Shown: positions 1 to 12,130, numbered from the stretch's first letter. The stretch: 64,000 nt of DNA from Gonatopus flavifemur (GCA_018340375.1 JAFFJZ010000009.1:18988501-19052500); one strand, 5' to 3'. Notes: generated by a model not told the origin, from the sequence alone. A program made the numbers and translations.

Positions 1-324
1 CCTGGTTTAAGGAAGAAAAAAATTATTTTTCATCAAGATAATGCACCTGCTCACAAAAGTGTTTTGACGATGGCTAAATTCAAAGAACTCAAGTACGAAT
101 TGCTTGAACATCCACTGTATTCGCCAGATTTGGCTCCTAGCGACTACTATCTCTTCAGAAATCTCAAACAATTCCTTCGTGGAAAGCATTTTTCGTCGAA
201 TGAAGAGGCCATAGCAGCCGTAGACGGTTATTTTGCAGAGGAAAACCATTATAAGGATGGGATAAAATTATTGGAAGATCATTGGAACAAGTGTATTGAG
301 CTTCTAGGAGATTATATTGAATGA
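1..324 (+). CDS. mariner transposase, C-terminal fragment
   Basis: The reading frame is open from the window edge to a TGA at 322-324, so the 5' part lies outside the window. The product is the last third of a mariner transposase, the nuclear enzyme that cuts and pastes elements with TA target sites. Two of the three catalytic aspartates are visible: HQDNAPAH near residue 15 and SPDLAPSDYY near residue 45. There are 34 residues between the second and third Asp, the mariner D34D spacing. The usual C-terminal tail (HFSSNEEAI ... LLGDYIE) is intact. Nothing in this part is broken, but the N-terminal half cannot be judged. It abuts a BEL/Pao scrap, so it is probably an old insertion or junction. 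Confidence 0.9.
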   Translation, partial: PGLRKKKIIFHQDNAPAHKSVLTMAKFKELKYELLEHPLYSPDLAPSDYYLFRNLKQFLRGKHFSSNEEAIAAVDGYFAEENHYKDGIKLLEDHWNKCIELLGDYIE

Positions 325-364
325 AAAAATATATTTCGTAACAAAAACAGTATTCTTTCATTTC

Positions 365-929
365 GAGCGCAGAAACTTCTCAACCAACCTGTAAGTTCAA
401 GAGGCCCCTGAACCTGGGGAACAGGGTCAGCTAACTTCATATGGTGCAAATAAGTCCACAGAGCATCAAAAGCCATTACTCCTGGAAGGTAAGAAGTTGA
501 TCTTGGAAGCAACAGCGCCCGGACACCGATCGTAGGCTGGTCAGCATGCACCGGTTGAATCGTGAAAGAAGCAGCATGTTTGATATCACTTTAACTGCTA
601 CCTCCAACAACGCTCACTTTGGCTCCGACTTTCTCCATATCTAGTTGCAACACTCGTGACATTTTTTCTGAAATAAAAGGAGCCTGAGAACCTTGGTCAA
701 AGAGTGCCCTCATCTTAGCAAATCTACCATCACTCGCAACAATGACTATTGCGGTAGGGGATAAAACTGAGGCAGTGACAGTTCTTTCGTGACTCGGTGC
801 GCAAGTAGCAGAATGTGTATTAACGTTGTTTGAAGAATCAGTACTGAATGAGGTTCCAGGAGAAACCTCAGGAATTTGAGCGTCAACTTGAGCAGAAGAT
901 GGCGAACTGAAATCAAGCGAAAGCGCCAT
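365..929 (-). pseudogene. BEL/Pao retrotransposon protease fragment
   Basis: The minus strand from 929 to 591 reads through a Ser/Thr-rich linker into MRALFDQGSQAPFISEKM. This matches the retropepsin core of BEL/Pao polyproteins, which use DQG rather than DTG/DSG. A second minus-strand frame (about 551-365) continues with a weak LADP motif that normally follows the protease, so at least one frameshift separates them. Nothing of reverse transcriptase or integrase follows; the mariner tail starts at once. This is a short relic. Identity rests on the DQGS-FIS motif and its order relative to LADP; the second half is weaker. Confidence 0.6.
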
Positions 930-1990
930 CCGTGCGCCCGCGACACTTGTGTGAGTACGCCACTACTATGAAATGACTCACGAACGGTGATAGCTCCTAT
1001 GTCAACATAGATTTTTTTCCTCTTCCTTTCCAGGATCAATTATGATGATGGACGAGAAGAAATGTTTTCAAGGAAAACAGATCAAACACGAACTTGTAGA
1101 AATAGATGATTCTCGATGATGAAAACACGTTGAACTTCCAAAAGAACGAAAATACTCAGAGAAAAATTTTCAAATTCCAGCGGCTACAAAGCAGACAAAG
1201 GAATAAGGAATTCGAGGGAACCGTTTCAATAAATCAAGGGCCTGATCTGGCTCGAAGGACCAGCTGTATTGTTAGAGGGAACTAAGAGAAATTGGAAACT
1301 TCTCCGTGAATGTATCAAAATTCAAAATCTTATAGCAAATATGAGGAACGAGGGATAGGTTCCGGATTAGGCTCTCTTGCAAAGAATAGAATATATGTTG
1401 AAACGGTTTTGCACTGATCTCTATAATTCGTAATTCGAAACACCTTCACATCTCTTTTACTATATTTGACACTGATTTTCCCCCACTCGATCACATGCAC
1501 ACACAGGCCGTAACCTTTACATATGATATTAAGAATAAAGCGAACCGTCACCAAGCGCACCGTGACTTAGAACAAGAGGGAAGAGAATCACTTACATGGA
1601 ACTTCGAAAGAAAGAATTTACCATTTTCCCTTCAGATTGGAAATTAAGGATTAGGCAGTTAGGTATTTGAAACCCCTTGAAAAAGAAGCAACTGAAATTT
1701 GACGATGCAAACAACTACCGAAACTCGCGCAAATAGAAGGAAAGTATGAAGTGAGGAGGAAAGTCATCTTACGTCACCGAGCGCTTCGCAACGACTCTCC
1801 TCACCAGGCAATTCAAAACCTTGCCCTTCAACGTTGAACGCATACAAATTATGACAAAGAGTGTCATAAATAGTTCGAAATAGATTCAAACCAATCGAGT
1901 TGGGGATACACCAAGAAATGGACACAAATTAACATAACACTCTTTCTGCAACAGAATTCAATTGAAAAGTGAAACTGACGAAATAGCCCT
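930..1990. other. non-coding stretch, nothing recognised
   Basis: AT-rich sequence with only short, biased open frames. I see no domain, hairpin or tandem repeat that stands out. It could hold the worn 5' part of the neighbouring pseudogenes. Confidence 0.4.
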
Positions 1991-1997
1991 TCAAGGT

Positions 1998-3290
1998 TTA
2001 TACTTTGACGGGAGGAAAAGCGATACTTAGGTGATCGATCAAACTGCTTCCAAACGATTCCGCAGAGTCAGAAAAGAAAAGCATTACTTGCTTATTCAAA
2101 AGCCTGATTCGAAGTACATCGGCCATGTTTCTCCTCCATCAGGATCATCGACAGACATTGTATCTGCTATAATTTCATATCTGACCGGTTGTGATGTATC
2201 TTTCGGGAAATTAGTTGTAATATTACGTGATGGGACGGCAACTAATACGGGATGGGAGAACGTTGCGATTCGCCAAATTGAATCACATATTGAGAGACCA
2301 TTACAATGGGCAGTTCGGCTCTCTCATTCCATTGAGCTCCCATTCCGTCATCTCTTTCAGTACCTAGACGGTGATACCACTGATCCAAAATCTCTGAGTG
2401 TGCCAATCGGAAAACGGTTAAGCGGCTACGAAAAACGTCCAGTGGTTAATTTTGAAAGTATCAACTGCAAAATTCCCGAAGTCGATCGAAAAACACTCAG
2501 TAAGGATCAACAGTATCTACTTGGTATTCCAATTGGAATAAAATCAGTTCAATGCAGCGAGGATTCGATTGTTCGTAATCCTGGCTCATTGTCACATTCC
2601 AAGTGGTTGACAACAGCCAACAGAGTTCTGAGATTGTACTTGGGTGAAGTGAAGCCCTCAAACCAACTTCAAGTGATAGTTCCATTCATTTTGAAATTAT
2701 ACATGCCAGTGTGATTCAATATTAGAACCAATAAATATTTCATAAACGGCCCAAAGCATGTGTTTAAATCGATTCAATCAAACGCGATATTGACCTGAAA
2801 AGCTACTTGAAGTTATTGATCCTGTCATTGAACGCAATGCTTTTCTTTGCCCATCCCGAGAACTTGATGTTGGGAATGACAAAAGATGAAAGAAAATACA
2901 TCCGTGAGCTTGATCTGGGGTGAATTTTGAAGGCGAGACAATAGGTTATAGAAAGAACAACCATCAGGACTTTCAAGCCACCAACCCTCAATTTTGCAGC
3001 TCGTGATTATACAGAAATTATTCACTGGAATTCTCGCGACTTATTTCCTGCCCCCTTATTACAAGAAATCAGTGACGATGGAATCAAGTCACCCATTCGA
3101 TCCGGTACAGTACCAAACTGGGATATAGAAAAATGCCCATGTCACACACAAGCCGTTGAGCGATATGTGAGAATTGTCACAGAAGCAGCACGGAAAGTTT
3201 GCGGAACTGAGTCCAGAGACGGTTTTATCAGAACAACATTATTATCAAGATCAGGGATGCCCGATTTCAGCCACAAATCCACCTTCAAAG
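1998..3290 (+). pseudogene. multicopy arthropod protein of unknown function
   Basis: I recognise the pattern of a large, repetitive family of uncharacterised arthropod proteins but know no function. Conserved blocks in order: FDGRKSDT (about 1998), YIGHVSPPSGSS, LRDGTATNTGW (about 2225), RPLQWAVRL, ELPFRHLF, LSKDQQYLLG, LSHSKWLTTANRVLRLY (about 2590), then in other frames a VIERNAFLCPSREL block (2820), CPCHTQAVERYVRIVTEAA (3135) and RDGFIRTTLLSRSGMPDF (3215). Breaks: an in-frame TAG at 2028 just after FDGRKSDT, a TGA at 2712, and at least two frame changes between 2790 and 2980. The middle 227-codon block is open. Its multicopy nature elsewhere suggests mobile-element origin; that is inference. 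Confidence 0.6.
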
Positions 3291-3389
3291 TACCAACTGT
3301 AGTATCATCCACGTATGGAATGTCACTTGGAGAGAAGAAGGGATACAACACTAAACTAAACATTTCAAGGGGAGAAGTGCTGTCATAAG

Positions 3390-5230
3390 ATTCCGTTCTG
3401 ATTATGTGCTGTATTTTTGCAATTCACTCAGAATTTCTTATAATGTCATGATCTTGAAAATTTTTATTACAATATGTTGCTGATAAACTAAGCGAATCTG
3501 GATACTTGAAAATTCTACCATTTCCTGTTGTCAATCAATAAGAAGAATTGAATTCATACATTTTTCGTTGAATTTGTAAATATCGCGCTACCAAAGAATG
3601 TTGACCAATTTTGATGTTGTTTCTTCATTGTTCTTCATGATTTTGATACTCGCTAACTACGTCTATAGCGTTCGGATCATGATATGTTTACTCATCATGG
3701 AAATGACCATGGAATAGCGGATTTTCACTCATTTTTATGAACTTCAAGGGCTTAGCGCTACCGGAAGACATTAACATTTTTTATTCAATTTTTCAAACAT
3801 CTTTTGTCATTTCGATTCGCAACTTTTCCGCGGTATAGCGACTTGAAAAAAAATAGCTGATGTTTTTCGGTGCACTTTACTGTAGAAGGATTGCGAATCA
3901 ATTCGAATCATTCCCCTTGAGCATACTGCAGGTGATCCATTTGATCATCTGCCAACGCCTCTAGTAGGAGGATAGGACAGGAGCGGACTGTCCGTGAAGG
4001 TTATGATATATCCGAAACGCTATTGCCTCAGTATTCATAAATTTGAATTATTCTCCTCGACTCAACCTTTTATGATTTTCTATGATTTGTCTCTGGGTCC
4101 GGTTAAAAGATCCAACAGCAGCGAACTGTCCATCAGGGATTATGGTAAACCATGCTTTTGCTTCTGAAGAAATCATGCATTTTATGAATAAATCCATCGT
4201 ACAGAGCTCACATGTGTATATTCCAATTTTCTGAATGTAGCAAATAGATTTATTTATGCCTCTCTCAAACTTTTCCTGTTTCTTTTACAAATAACCTCTT
4301 CATCATTTATCCATTCCTTCATTCATTCATTTTTTTCAAAGTGAAATATAAAAGTATATTCAATTCCGAATTATTTGTTTGTATTTGATTTGATTGTTGA
4401 TCTGAAGAACCTGTAGTAACCTGTAATGTAGTAACCTGTTCTCCATTCATTTCTCAATCATTCTTTCAATATTATAATAACCTATAAACACATCGCCTCA
4501 TTGATAGGTTATATTTGTTCAGGTATTTACAATGTATATACTCTATACATATCGGAATGGACGCTATTGGATGTTAGTAGAAAGGAGAAGACAGAATACA
4601 CCTATGATCCATACCATTGGATAATTAGAATAGTAAAGACCCGGTTTATATGTATAAATATACGGTAGCGCACGACTCCTGCTTTTCCCTTTCTCATCTT
4701 TTTCAAAAAAATTTTTTTCCATGTATTCGGCGTCTAGACTGGTCGTCTACTCAGGTCGTCAGAAGAAAATCACTATTTGTTCATTTTTTAATTATGCGGA
4801 TTATTTTATTGATGATTTCCACTTTTCATCAACTTTCGAATCGATGGTATGTGTCAGTCATCTTCAATCAAGAAACTATGTCTTTTTTCATTTCGAATTT
4901 TATCAACGAATTGTACCCATTCATCAATTCGAATTTCCGATGAAAACAATTGTAACTTTTTTTATTTCAGATTTTCAATATAGAATCTTATTGTTCGTTT
5001 TTCAATTCAAAACTTCGATAAAAGAATCGTATTGTTCGAATTCAAAAAATATTTTATTATATCAATCATATTGAATCCCAACCCCTTTATATTTAAAATG
5101 ATACGTAATGATGAAGAATTTTGGATATAAATTCAACTTAATCATCGAAAAAGGTGATGCGGAGAACCCCCTTTGGTTAACTGCGTTATCTACATGAGTT
5201 TTATGCGTACATTATCCCTTGCAGAAAACC
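3390..5230. other. non-coding, no gene seen
   Basis: AT-rich DNA with T-rich low-complexity patches near 4650-5060. Short open frames here have F/S/I-biased composition and no motif. A few short words recur (for example gtaacctgt around 4415-4440) but no array forms. Confidence 0.4.
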
Positions 5231-5235
5231 TAAGG

Positions 5236-5456
5236 TACAGTGTCGCAGTCCTGAAGGTTCATTTTCCCGGATGTCCGATGTGCCGAATTGCAGAATCCTG
5301 AAGGTGCACAGTCCCGAATTATTCCTAGACGTTGCTAGTCATCTGACAATTCTATTGAAAGTTACTGGAAATCTTTCGGGACTGTGCTCCCTCGGGTTCC
5401 TGCGATTTGGTGCATCGGACTTCTGGGAAAATGGAACTTTGAGTCTGCAACACTCC
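5236..5456. repeat. imperfect inverted repeat (MITE-like)
   Basis: The left arm (from 5236, containing ttcattttcccggatgtccg) pairs with the right arm ending near 5456 (cggacttctgggaaaatgga). Inner parts also pair through gcacagtcccgaa at about 5308 and ttcgggactgtgc. Arms are roughly 100 bp with several mismatches and a short loop. No coding capacity. Immediately right, 5452-5487 forms a small hairpin (actccacc...ggtggagt). Probably a fold-back MITE; no target duplication is clear. Confidence 0.6.
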
Positions 5457-5499
5457 ACCAAAACCTAACGTATTAGGCGGTGGAGTATCAAAAGTCCTA

Positions 5500-6750
5500 A
5501 GTTTCATAAGCTTTCAAAATCATACGCCTGAATCAAGAGACGCGGAAGCGTCTCGACGCCAAGGACATGGAAGGAACTGTGAAAACATATAAATGGAAAA
5601 AAAAGCAGAAGTCGTGCGCTACTGTGTATCTATACACGTCAACCGGGTTTCAACCCACAAAAAGAAACTTTCATGCACAATAACTCATCACACATTATGT
5701 TTATTGGAAAAATAATGACACTTTCACTATATAATTCGAATATACACTTTCGATTAAGCACACTACAAAGTTGATCCGTTCACGCGATCCCGAAATACAA
5801 ACGTTTTCAAATTTTCATGCGTCAGAATATCTTCAATACCACTCGTTTGGTTCATTAGCGATTTCTTCTTACTAACCATAGATTTGTTCATCCAGTCTGT
5901 CTCTTTCTTTTTAACGGTTAGATGTAATCTGTCTCCCTTTTCCCCAACATCCAATCAGAGTCTAGTGTCCATTTGAAGCACGTATGTATATGGAACGGTA
6001 GAAATGTAAACAAATAGTTTGTCAACGAAGCGATTGACAGGTGATGATGATAATATTCAGAAAATTATCATCATATTATAAAATGGATGCATTACAGGTC
6101 CTCACGGTACAGGTTTTTATTATTGTTGGTTTGACAGTAATTATGATATAACAGAAAAATTCATCAGAGTTTAATTGATGAATAATGTTATTTCTGAGAA
6201 AGCAAAACGAGAAAAATTTGATGAGGGGTCATCCATGACAGATGACAGATGGTTTGTTGATATTGATTTCTGCAACCAGATTCAAAGCCGAATCATGGAA
6301 CAAATAATGCAGTGTCTAGTGAAGGAGAATAATTCAAAGTTATACGTTACTTCTTAGGTATGAGCGTACTGGATGTACGATAACCCCTTGATGGAAAATA
6401 TGCCACCGTCTGGTTCTATCTATACAACTAGAGTTGAAGGAGACAGATTACATGGGTCATAGCAAGTCTGGTCGAAGGTAAATATTAAGGTTCATTTGCT
6501 ATTTTTTTGAAGGCAAAAGTATAATGGATATACCATAATCTCTAATGGACAGTCTGCTAGTATCCACTATCCTGCAATCAGAATCGTGGACAGATAATGG
6601 AACAGAATAGTGAATGGATGATGAATGGAAATTCAATTATAGCAAGTTTGAAAATCATTCGAAAATGAAGTTAGTCACCGAGCACTTCACGTATACTGAA
6701 ATATGACATTCAAATCAGAATTATGAACTATGTACGAAATGGTTTCCGTA
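5500..6750. other. non-coding, no gene seen
   Basis: AT-rich sequence. The only structure noted is a perfect 7-bp-stem hairpin, gagacgcggaagcgtctc, at 5537-5554. A 60-codon frame at 6175-6357 has no recognisable motif and I do not call it a gene. Confidence 0.4.
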
Positions 6751-7288
6751 GATTCTTTGAGTAAAATTACAGGTGGATCAAGCCAAAGTAGAGAAGATGC
6801 AGGTATACCAAACATCTGTATGTTACGTACCACCCCGATCAATATCATCAGGTAGTGTAGAAGGAAAATGAAGAAAAGGCAGGAGTGCAGTGGATACCAC
6901 AGATCCTTGCGTTAGATACACTATTATCAGATTCTTCCAATAGAATCACAGGTGGATGAAGAATAAGCAAGAAGGATGCATATGTACCATATATCTTCAT
7001 GTCATGTACCACAATGTTTTATGCCATTAGGTAGCGTCATAGGAAAATGAAGAAAAGGCAGGAGTGCAGTGGATATACAAGTCCTTGCGTTAAATAACAC
7101 CACTATTAGATTCTTCCAACAGAATCATCGGTGGATGAAGAAAAAGCGAGAAGGATGTAGATGTACCATACATCTGTACGTTGAATCCTACCATGATCAT
7201 TAGGTGGCGTTGGAGGAAGATGCAGGAAAGATAGGAGCGTAGTGGATATACCACAAATCTTTGCATCGGGTGCATTCCACTGACCAAT
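6751..7288. repeat. tandem repeat, three copies of about 179 bp
   Basis: Three diverged units begin with gattctt at 6751, 6930 and 7109, giving a 179-bp period twice. Each unit carries the same ordered words: caggtggat, gaagatgcagg/gaaggatg, a gtacca block, aggtag/aggtgg, then aggaaaatgaagaaaaggcaggagtgcag or its variant and a tccttgcgtt-type end. Units 1 and 2 are closest; unit 3 is more diverged. There is no open frame across the array. It looks like a small satellite or the internal repeat of a mobile element. Confidence 0.85.
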
Positions 7289-7564
7289 TGACGAATGATT
7301 AGAAAGACTGTTTAGGACCAATTCAACAAAAATTTAGCGGATACAACATTCCGATTATAGAAATTGCTACAGAACAACTACAAGTCAACTTGACTGATGG
7401 GACTGGATGTGACAATTCATTCTGAATGTTTTCTTCCAAAGTTCCATCTTTTCAGCTGTTCCGTTCAAGCGGGATCATATTTGTGTCCTTACAAACCTTC
7501 ATTTTCATTCTCATTAATCTTGGCCTTGGTATGATTCAATTCTCAAATATCATGCATATTAAAT

Positions 7565-7640
7565 GGTTTGGATATTCGATACAATATCGCTTTTTAATGA
7601 TCATGAATCACTTTGAATACATTTTGAACATTTCATAGAC
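7565..7640 (+). repeat. fragment of the 22-32 kb palindrome family
   Basis: The stretch containing gatattcgatacaatatcg, taatgatcatgaatcac and atacattttg matches, in the same order, the right arm of the large palindrome at about 24355-24425. It stops where the neighbouring MITE begins, so it is a truncated copy. Confidence 0.7.
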
Positions 7641-7645
7641 CCTAG

Positions 7646-7808
7646 AGTTACTCAATCTCTGAACCCAAAATACTCTATGACAATTCAATAAAATGGAACA
7701 AATCAACCAGCCAGACCTTGTTACGTACCAATAAAGCGTCTGGTTGGTTGATTTTTTCTATTTTATCGAATGATTTCCGAGTATTTTGGGTGGAGAGATT
7801 CAGTAACT
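7646..7808. mobile_element. fold-back MITE, 163 bp
   Basis: The two halves are reverse complements over about 71 bp: agttactcaatctctgaacc at the left pairs with ggtggagagattcagtaact at the right, and aatcaaccagccagac pairs with gtctggttggttgatt, around a loop of about 20 nt. It has no coding capacity. Such hairpins are non-autonomous DNA elements moved by a transposase in trans. No clear target duplication is seen. Confidence 0.8.
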
Positions 7809-7882
7809 GTGGGACCAATGGGATACTCTCAAGAATAGACTTATCAAGTGTAAAAATATTCATAAATACAGTTATTTAGGCA

Positions 7883-7990
7883 TAGGAATAGAAATATTTG
7901 AGAAAAGAGATATTCCTCTATTCTCCATTCAGTCTGTGTTCGAATATCTCAATTCGTGAGTATCTCTCCTCTCAAATATTTCTATTCCTA
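7883..7990. repeat. inverted repeat with 33-bp arms
   Basis: taggaatagaaatatttgag at 7883 pairs with ctcaaatatttctattccta ending at 7990, and the inner agagatattc/gagtatctct also pair. The spacer is about 40 nt. Probably another small fold-back element. Confidence 0.7.
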
Positions 7991-8029
7991 ATTATTTCTG
8001 TTCTCAAATAAGTCCATTCATGAATATGA

Positions 8030-8560
8030 TTAATCTTAAATATCTGTATTCTCAGGAATTTCCATTCTCAATATATGTCGATAATAAAACAAACATATTC
8101 TGTTCCATAGGGATTCAAGGATCGTAATTATGGATTAAATTCGTTTAAAGTAATTTCTGAAGGTTCAGTAAGTCATGAAAAATTTTTAGGAACTTTGTAC
8201 GAATCCATACAGTAGTTTTCAAATCAACTGACCATTATGATTCAGTGAGTCATGGAAAATTTTTATTCGAAAACTTTGTACTAATTCATACAATAGTTTT
8301 CAAATCAACTGACCAGTATGAAATGGCTAGCATCCAGGCGCTACACTGTGAAAAATCTTTGTTGGGAATTACTCATATTTGAATTGGAAAATCACCGTTT
8401 TTTTGTTGATGTACTACGTTCAGCATAGGGCAGATAAATTTTCATTGTAGAAGTCAAAGCTCAACATAGAAGAAATAAATTTTTGTTTGGAAGAGTCCTG
8501 CACTCAGATTTCTTGGAAAGTCATATCTGTAACGTACGTTGAAATTTTCGATATTTGTTG
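8030..8560 (-). repeat. dispersed repeat, copy A
   Basis: In reverse complement this matches 17200-17650: shared blocks are gctagccatttcatactg, ggtcagttgat, gtacgaatccatacag-type words, ttccatga, and the atgctcaacat/ctcagtgt blocks. Inside it, a unit of about 75-78 bp (cagtaagtcatg ... caactgacca) is tandemly duplicated at 8167 and 8242. No coding capacity. It belongs to an unidentified dispersed repeat family. Confidence 0.75.
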
Positions 8561-8569
8561 AACCCCTAA

Positions 8570-9286
8570 AGACATAATATATATATACGTCTTACGACAT
8601 ACATATATATACATACACCTATACAAGTCCTACTTCTCGTATGTGTACACGTGAACGTAAGCGTACGAAACGTGAAGCCCGATACGTGCGCATATGCGAA
8701 TTTTCATGTAGGTGATCGATCGATTGAAAAATCCCGCCACGAACTCTTTCACCCTGATAGAACATATCGATATCGATATAACAGTTTTGTTTCACTATCT
8801 CCTAAAATGACCACTGCAGACAATACAGTTTGCCCTGAACCATATCGAAATTCATGATACCATACGATACCCCACCACGAAACGGTCCCTCTCCTTCGCC
8901 ACTGACGAACAGAAAGAGAAAACATGAGACAGAACGAGTCCACTGAAATAACCGACTCGACAAAAATTCTTTCAAAATCAATACTCACTCACTACAACCA
9001 TAAAATAAACACCAAACATACCTAAGACAGAGCCTCTTTTCTTCTGAATTTTTCCATATAAACGAATCGACAGACGGAAGACGACACGACCTACCATAAA
9101 CAACCCTACCATGAAGGAACGGTATAGACGCATGATCAACTCTCCTCACAACCGAAGAAATATGTCTCAATTCCAATACTATGCATAGAAACTTCTGTAA
9201 ATTTTTCATCACAGATGTTCAGCTTGGTGGACATTCTCATGGAATATTTCAATGTTAATCAATAACTTTCATCAAATCTCAAGTTA
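8570..9286. other. non-coding, simple-sequence rich
   Basis: Contains short (ta)n and (cgata)-like runs (8577-8610, 8765-8785). Open frames of 60-80 codons occur on both strands but show no motif and no consistent frame. Nothing else seen. Confidence 0.4.
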
Positions 9287-9659
9287 TACAGGGTGTCCCG
9301 TTTTAATCTGTCACTTAGAATGTCTCGGAAACGAATAGATTCAGAAGAAAATGTTCCGGGAAAAAAATGTAAGAATCTGAGGGGGACATTCGATGGTGAA
9401 CTTGACTTTGACCTCAGATCCCACTTCCATCGTCATGCTGAGGTTAACTCATGTTTTTTAGATGGGATTCCCTACTTTTCACTACCGGTTTAGATTCTAC
9501 GCTAAAAACCAAGGAACTTTCGTCTCAAACGTTTTCTTCGGAATCCCCATAGATGGGGCTCTAATTGATGAGCGAATGAGAATTCTCAAACCCTCGGATG
9601 GTATTCTGTCTCACATGATGCTCAACTCTTGAGTGTTCCTCATCTCCCGGAAATCGCCG

Positions 9660-9748
9660 TCGGCGTCAGCGTTACTCAATGTGCACCACGAGGAGGTTGC
9701 GCGATCGGACTTCACACATCATTGTCGCCCTGAAAAGGGCCGATTGTC
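9660..9748 (-). other. shared 3'-UTR block, copy 1
   Basis: Downstream of the transposase stop, on the same sense strand, sits a block of about 90 bp containing gatcgcgcaacctcctcgtg and gtgcacattg. An equivalent block in the same orientation follows the unrelated transposase at 19802-19888. I do not recognise the sequence as a known RNA gene. Confidence 0.7.
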
Positions 9749-9786
9749 TGGACTGGAGGTGTATCTTCGGAGACGCATTGAGCATC

Positions 9787-10849
9787 CTAAAGATGTTCAG
9801 AATGAGCGCCGTTTTGCCTCTGACAAAGCGCAATTCTTTTATGGAAGTTTTCTACAGTTGCTTGCAACGTAGCAGGTGTTATTGCTGTGCATGCTCTTAT
9901 TCGATCTTTCATGTCATCGCGTGTTTTTGGAGGTTCACGGAATACAACATCTTTTATGTAACCCCACAAGGAAAAATCAGGCGACGTCAGATCTGGCGAC
10001 CTAGGTGGCCATCGCACAGGTCTTCCACGGCCAATCCACCTTCTGGGAAACTTCTCGTCCAGGAATTTCCGAACAATTCGCATGTAATGAGGAAGTGCTC
10101 CATCCTGTTGGAACCACATCCTTGATCTCACGTCAAGACTTACGTATTCTATGAGAGCAGGGAGTTCAAAATGCGAAAAACGAAGATACTCCGCGCCAGT
10201 CAGGTTTCCTTCGAAAAAATACGGCCCTATGATCCTGGAATCTACAATTCCGCACCAAACGTTCACACTCCAACGGTGTTGATGATTAATTGTACTGACC
10301 CAGTAAGGATTCTGAGTGCAGTAAATGATGGCAATTGCGCCTATTGAGAATTCCAACATTGTCAAATATTGCCTCATCAGAGAACATAACGTGATGAGAG
10401 AAAGTAGGATCTTCTTCAATTCTCCGTTGGGCCCACGTGCAGAAGTGCAATCTTGTTATGAAATCCTCAGCTGTTAGAGATTGCACCGAAGTGATATGGT
10501 ACGGATGATAATCCAACGTTTTCAAGATACGCTGAGCTGTGGATCGAGGAATCCTGGTCATTTTCTCAATATCCCGAAGACTGATATGGGGATTAATATG
10601 AATTAAGGCCAGCACAGCCAGCGATCTCACATCAGGATCATTGTCATCCGCATAAACTTTCTTGTTCCTCTGACGTTTGAGGAGACCTTGACGAGCACGT
10701 TGTTCAAGAAATCGGATAGTAATGCGATTTGGACACCTACGATCCGGAAAACGGCGTTGAAACGTTCTCACAGCTTCAACATAATTTCCCCGCGCTTCAC
10801 CAAGACACAACAAAACGTCAACAATATCGTTTGGCGCGTAATCAGACAT
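9787..10849 (-). pseudogene. DD41D transposase, one frameshift
   Basis: The start codon is at 10849 (MSDYAPNDIVDVLL). About 180 codons of N-terminal helix-turn-helix region and the first catalytic Asp (VMFSDEA) are open. Near 10330 the frame changes; the second frame continues with YWVSTINHQHRWSVNVWCGI, the second Asp (WFQQDGALPHY) and the third (RSPDLTSPDFSLWGYIKD) to a stop at 9787. There are 41 residues between the second and third Asp, so this is the DD41D group of the IS630-Tc1-mariner superfamily rather than mariner proper. Length (about 350 aa) and all three catalytic residues are normal. Only the frameshift prevents function. Confidence 0.85.
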
Positions 10850-11359
10850 GATATTTAGGAATGTGTTTCCTCCAAATGATAACAGAGAACTGAGCAGTTT
10901 GGGAATGCTGAACTTCTAAGGTATTCACACGTGAATCCAAACAAGAACAATTTCCAAGAACAAAATCAAAACCAAACACAACCGACGGCAATTTCCGGGA
11001 GATGAGGAACACTCAAGAGTTGAGCATTATGTTAGACAGAATACAATCCGAGGGTTTGAGAATTCTCATTTTCTAATCAATTAGAGCGCCATCTATGGGG
11101 ATTTCGAAAAAACGTTTGAGGCAAAAGTTCCTTGGTTCTTAGCGTAGAATCTAAACCGGTAGTAAAAAATAGGGGAATCCATTTGAAAAACATGAGTTGA
11201 CCTCAGAATGACCTTGGGAGTGGGATCTGAGGTCAAAGCCAAGTTCACCATCGGATGTCCCCCTCAGATTCTTACATTTTTCCCCGGAACATTTTCTCCT
11301 GAATCTATTTGTTCTCGAGATATTCTAAGTGACAGATTTAAATGGGACACCCGTATATA

Positions 11360-12060
11360 GATGAATTTATCTTTCAGAAACACGATGTCTCTCTCTATCT
11401 TTGTCCTTTTCTCTCTCCTGCCGTTTGATAATTATAATCGAATATAATTTCTTTTGATAAATTCAAATCCACTGTCCATATGAATTCTTTATAAACTCCT
11501 TCTGAATTATAGAGGAATCCTTTCTCTCTCATCCTTTTCTGATTTCCAGTAAATTTTGATAGTATTTTCAAACTTCCAGTGAATTTCATCAAACTTTTGG
11601 AACTCATTATAATCTTCTTGAACTATGTGAATTCTTTTGCCATCTCTGTTCAAATACTATCGAATTTGTCTAAATCATCACATATTTCATGATAGTGAAT
11701 CATTATCATGCACCAAATATTACCGAAGAACTCTTTTTGAGCTCTTTTTCACCAACAACCTTGAATAGAGTTATTGATGAATGAAACGAATAAATTCAAT
11801 CAGATAATTCTGCCCTTGTAAATCTACAAACAAATAATCCTATATAAACTATCAATGGATAAGAATTCGACAAATTGAGTAACTTCGGATGTCACTGTCT
11901 CTCTCACTCTCCCCTCATTTCACTCACAGTAACCGATAAAATTCCGCTACGCTGATTGCTCCTAATTCATTGGATGGATCATGATTCAATAGTCTAAATG
12001 AAGATCAAACAAAATACCCTGAACCATATAATCAAAGAATTCAACGTCATGTTGATACAT
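11360..12060. other. non-coding, pyrimidine-rich
   Basis: AT-rich with scattered tctctc runs near 11395-11540 and 11895-11915. No coding frame or repeat structure that I can support. Confidence 0.4.
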
Positions 12061-12076
12061 GTGTATATATATTTAT

Positions 12077-12082
12077 ATGTGT

Positions 12083-12130
<48 letters not shown>
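12077..12130. repeat. (GT)n/(CT)n microsatellite
   Basis: A short tgtgtg tract runs straight into about 20 uninterrupted CT units. Likely length-polymorphic. Confidence 0.95.

Larger units (their letters stand above)
9287..11355 (-). mobile_element. DD41D Tc1/mariner-type transposon, full length, defective
   Basis: A 2.07-kb element bounded by inverted repeats and TA target duplications (9285-9286 and 11356-11357). The left end starts tacagggtgtcccgtttta; the right end, reverse-complemented, starts tacgggtgtcccattt. The arms stay complementary to about 9665 on the left and about 10990 on the right, so they are about 0.37-0.38 kb, long for this superfamily. The arms repeat tgacct/aggtca words. 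One transposase gene lies inside on the minus strand and is broken by a frameshift. Confidence 0.88.

Noticed and set aside
4650..5074. Overlapping frames rich in Phe, Ser and Ile
   Set aside because: T-rich low complexity; no motif and two frames equally open.
9679..10125. Plus-strand frame of 148 codons
   Set aside because: Antisense shadow of the DD41D transposase on the minus strand.
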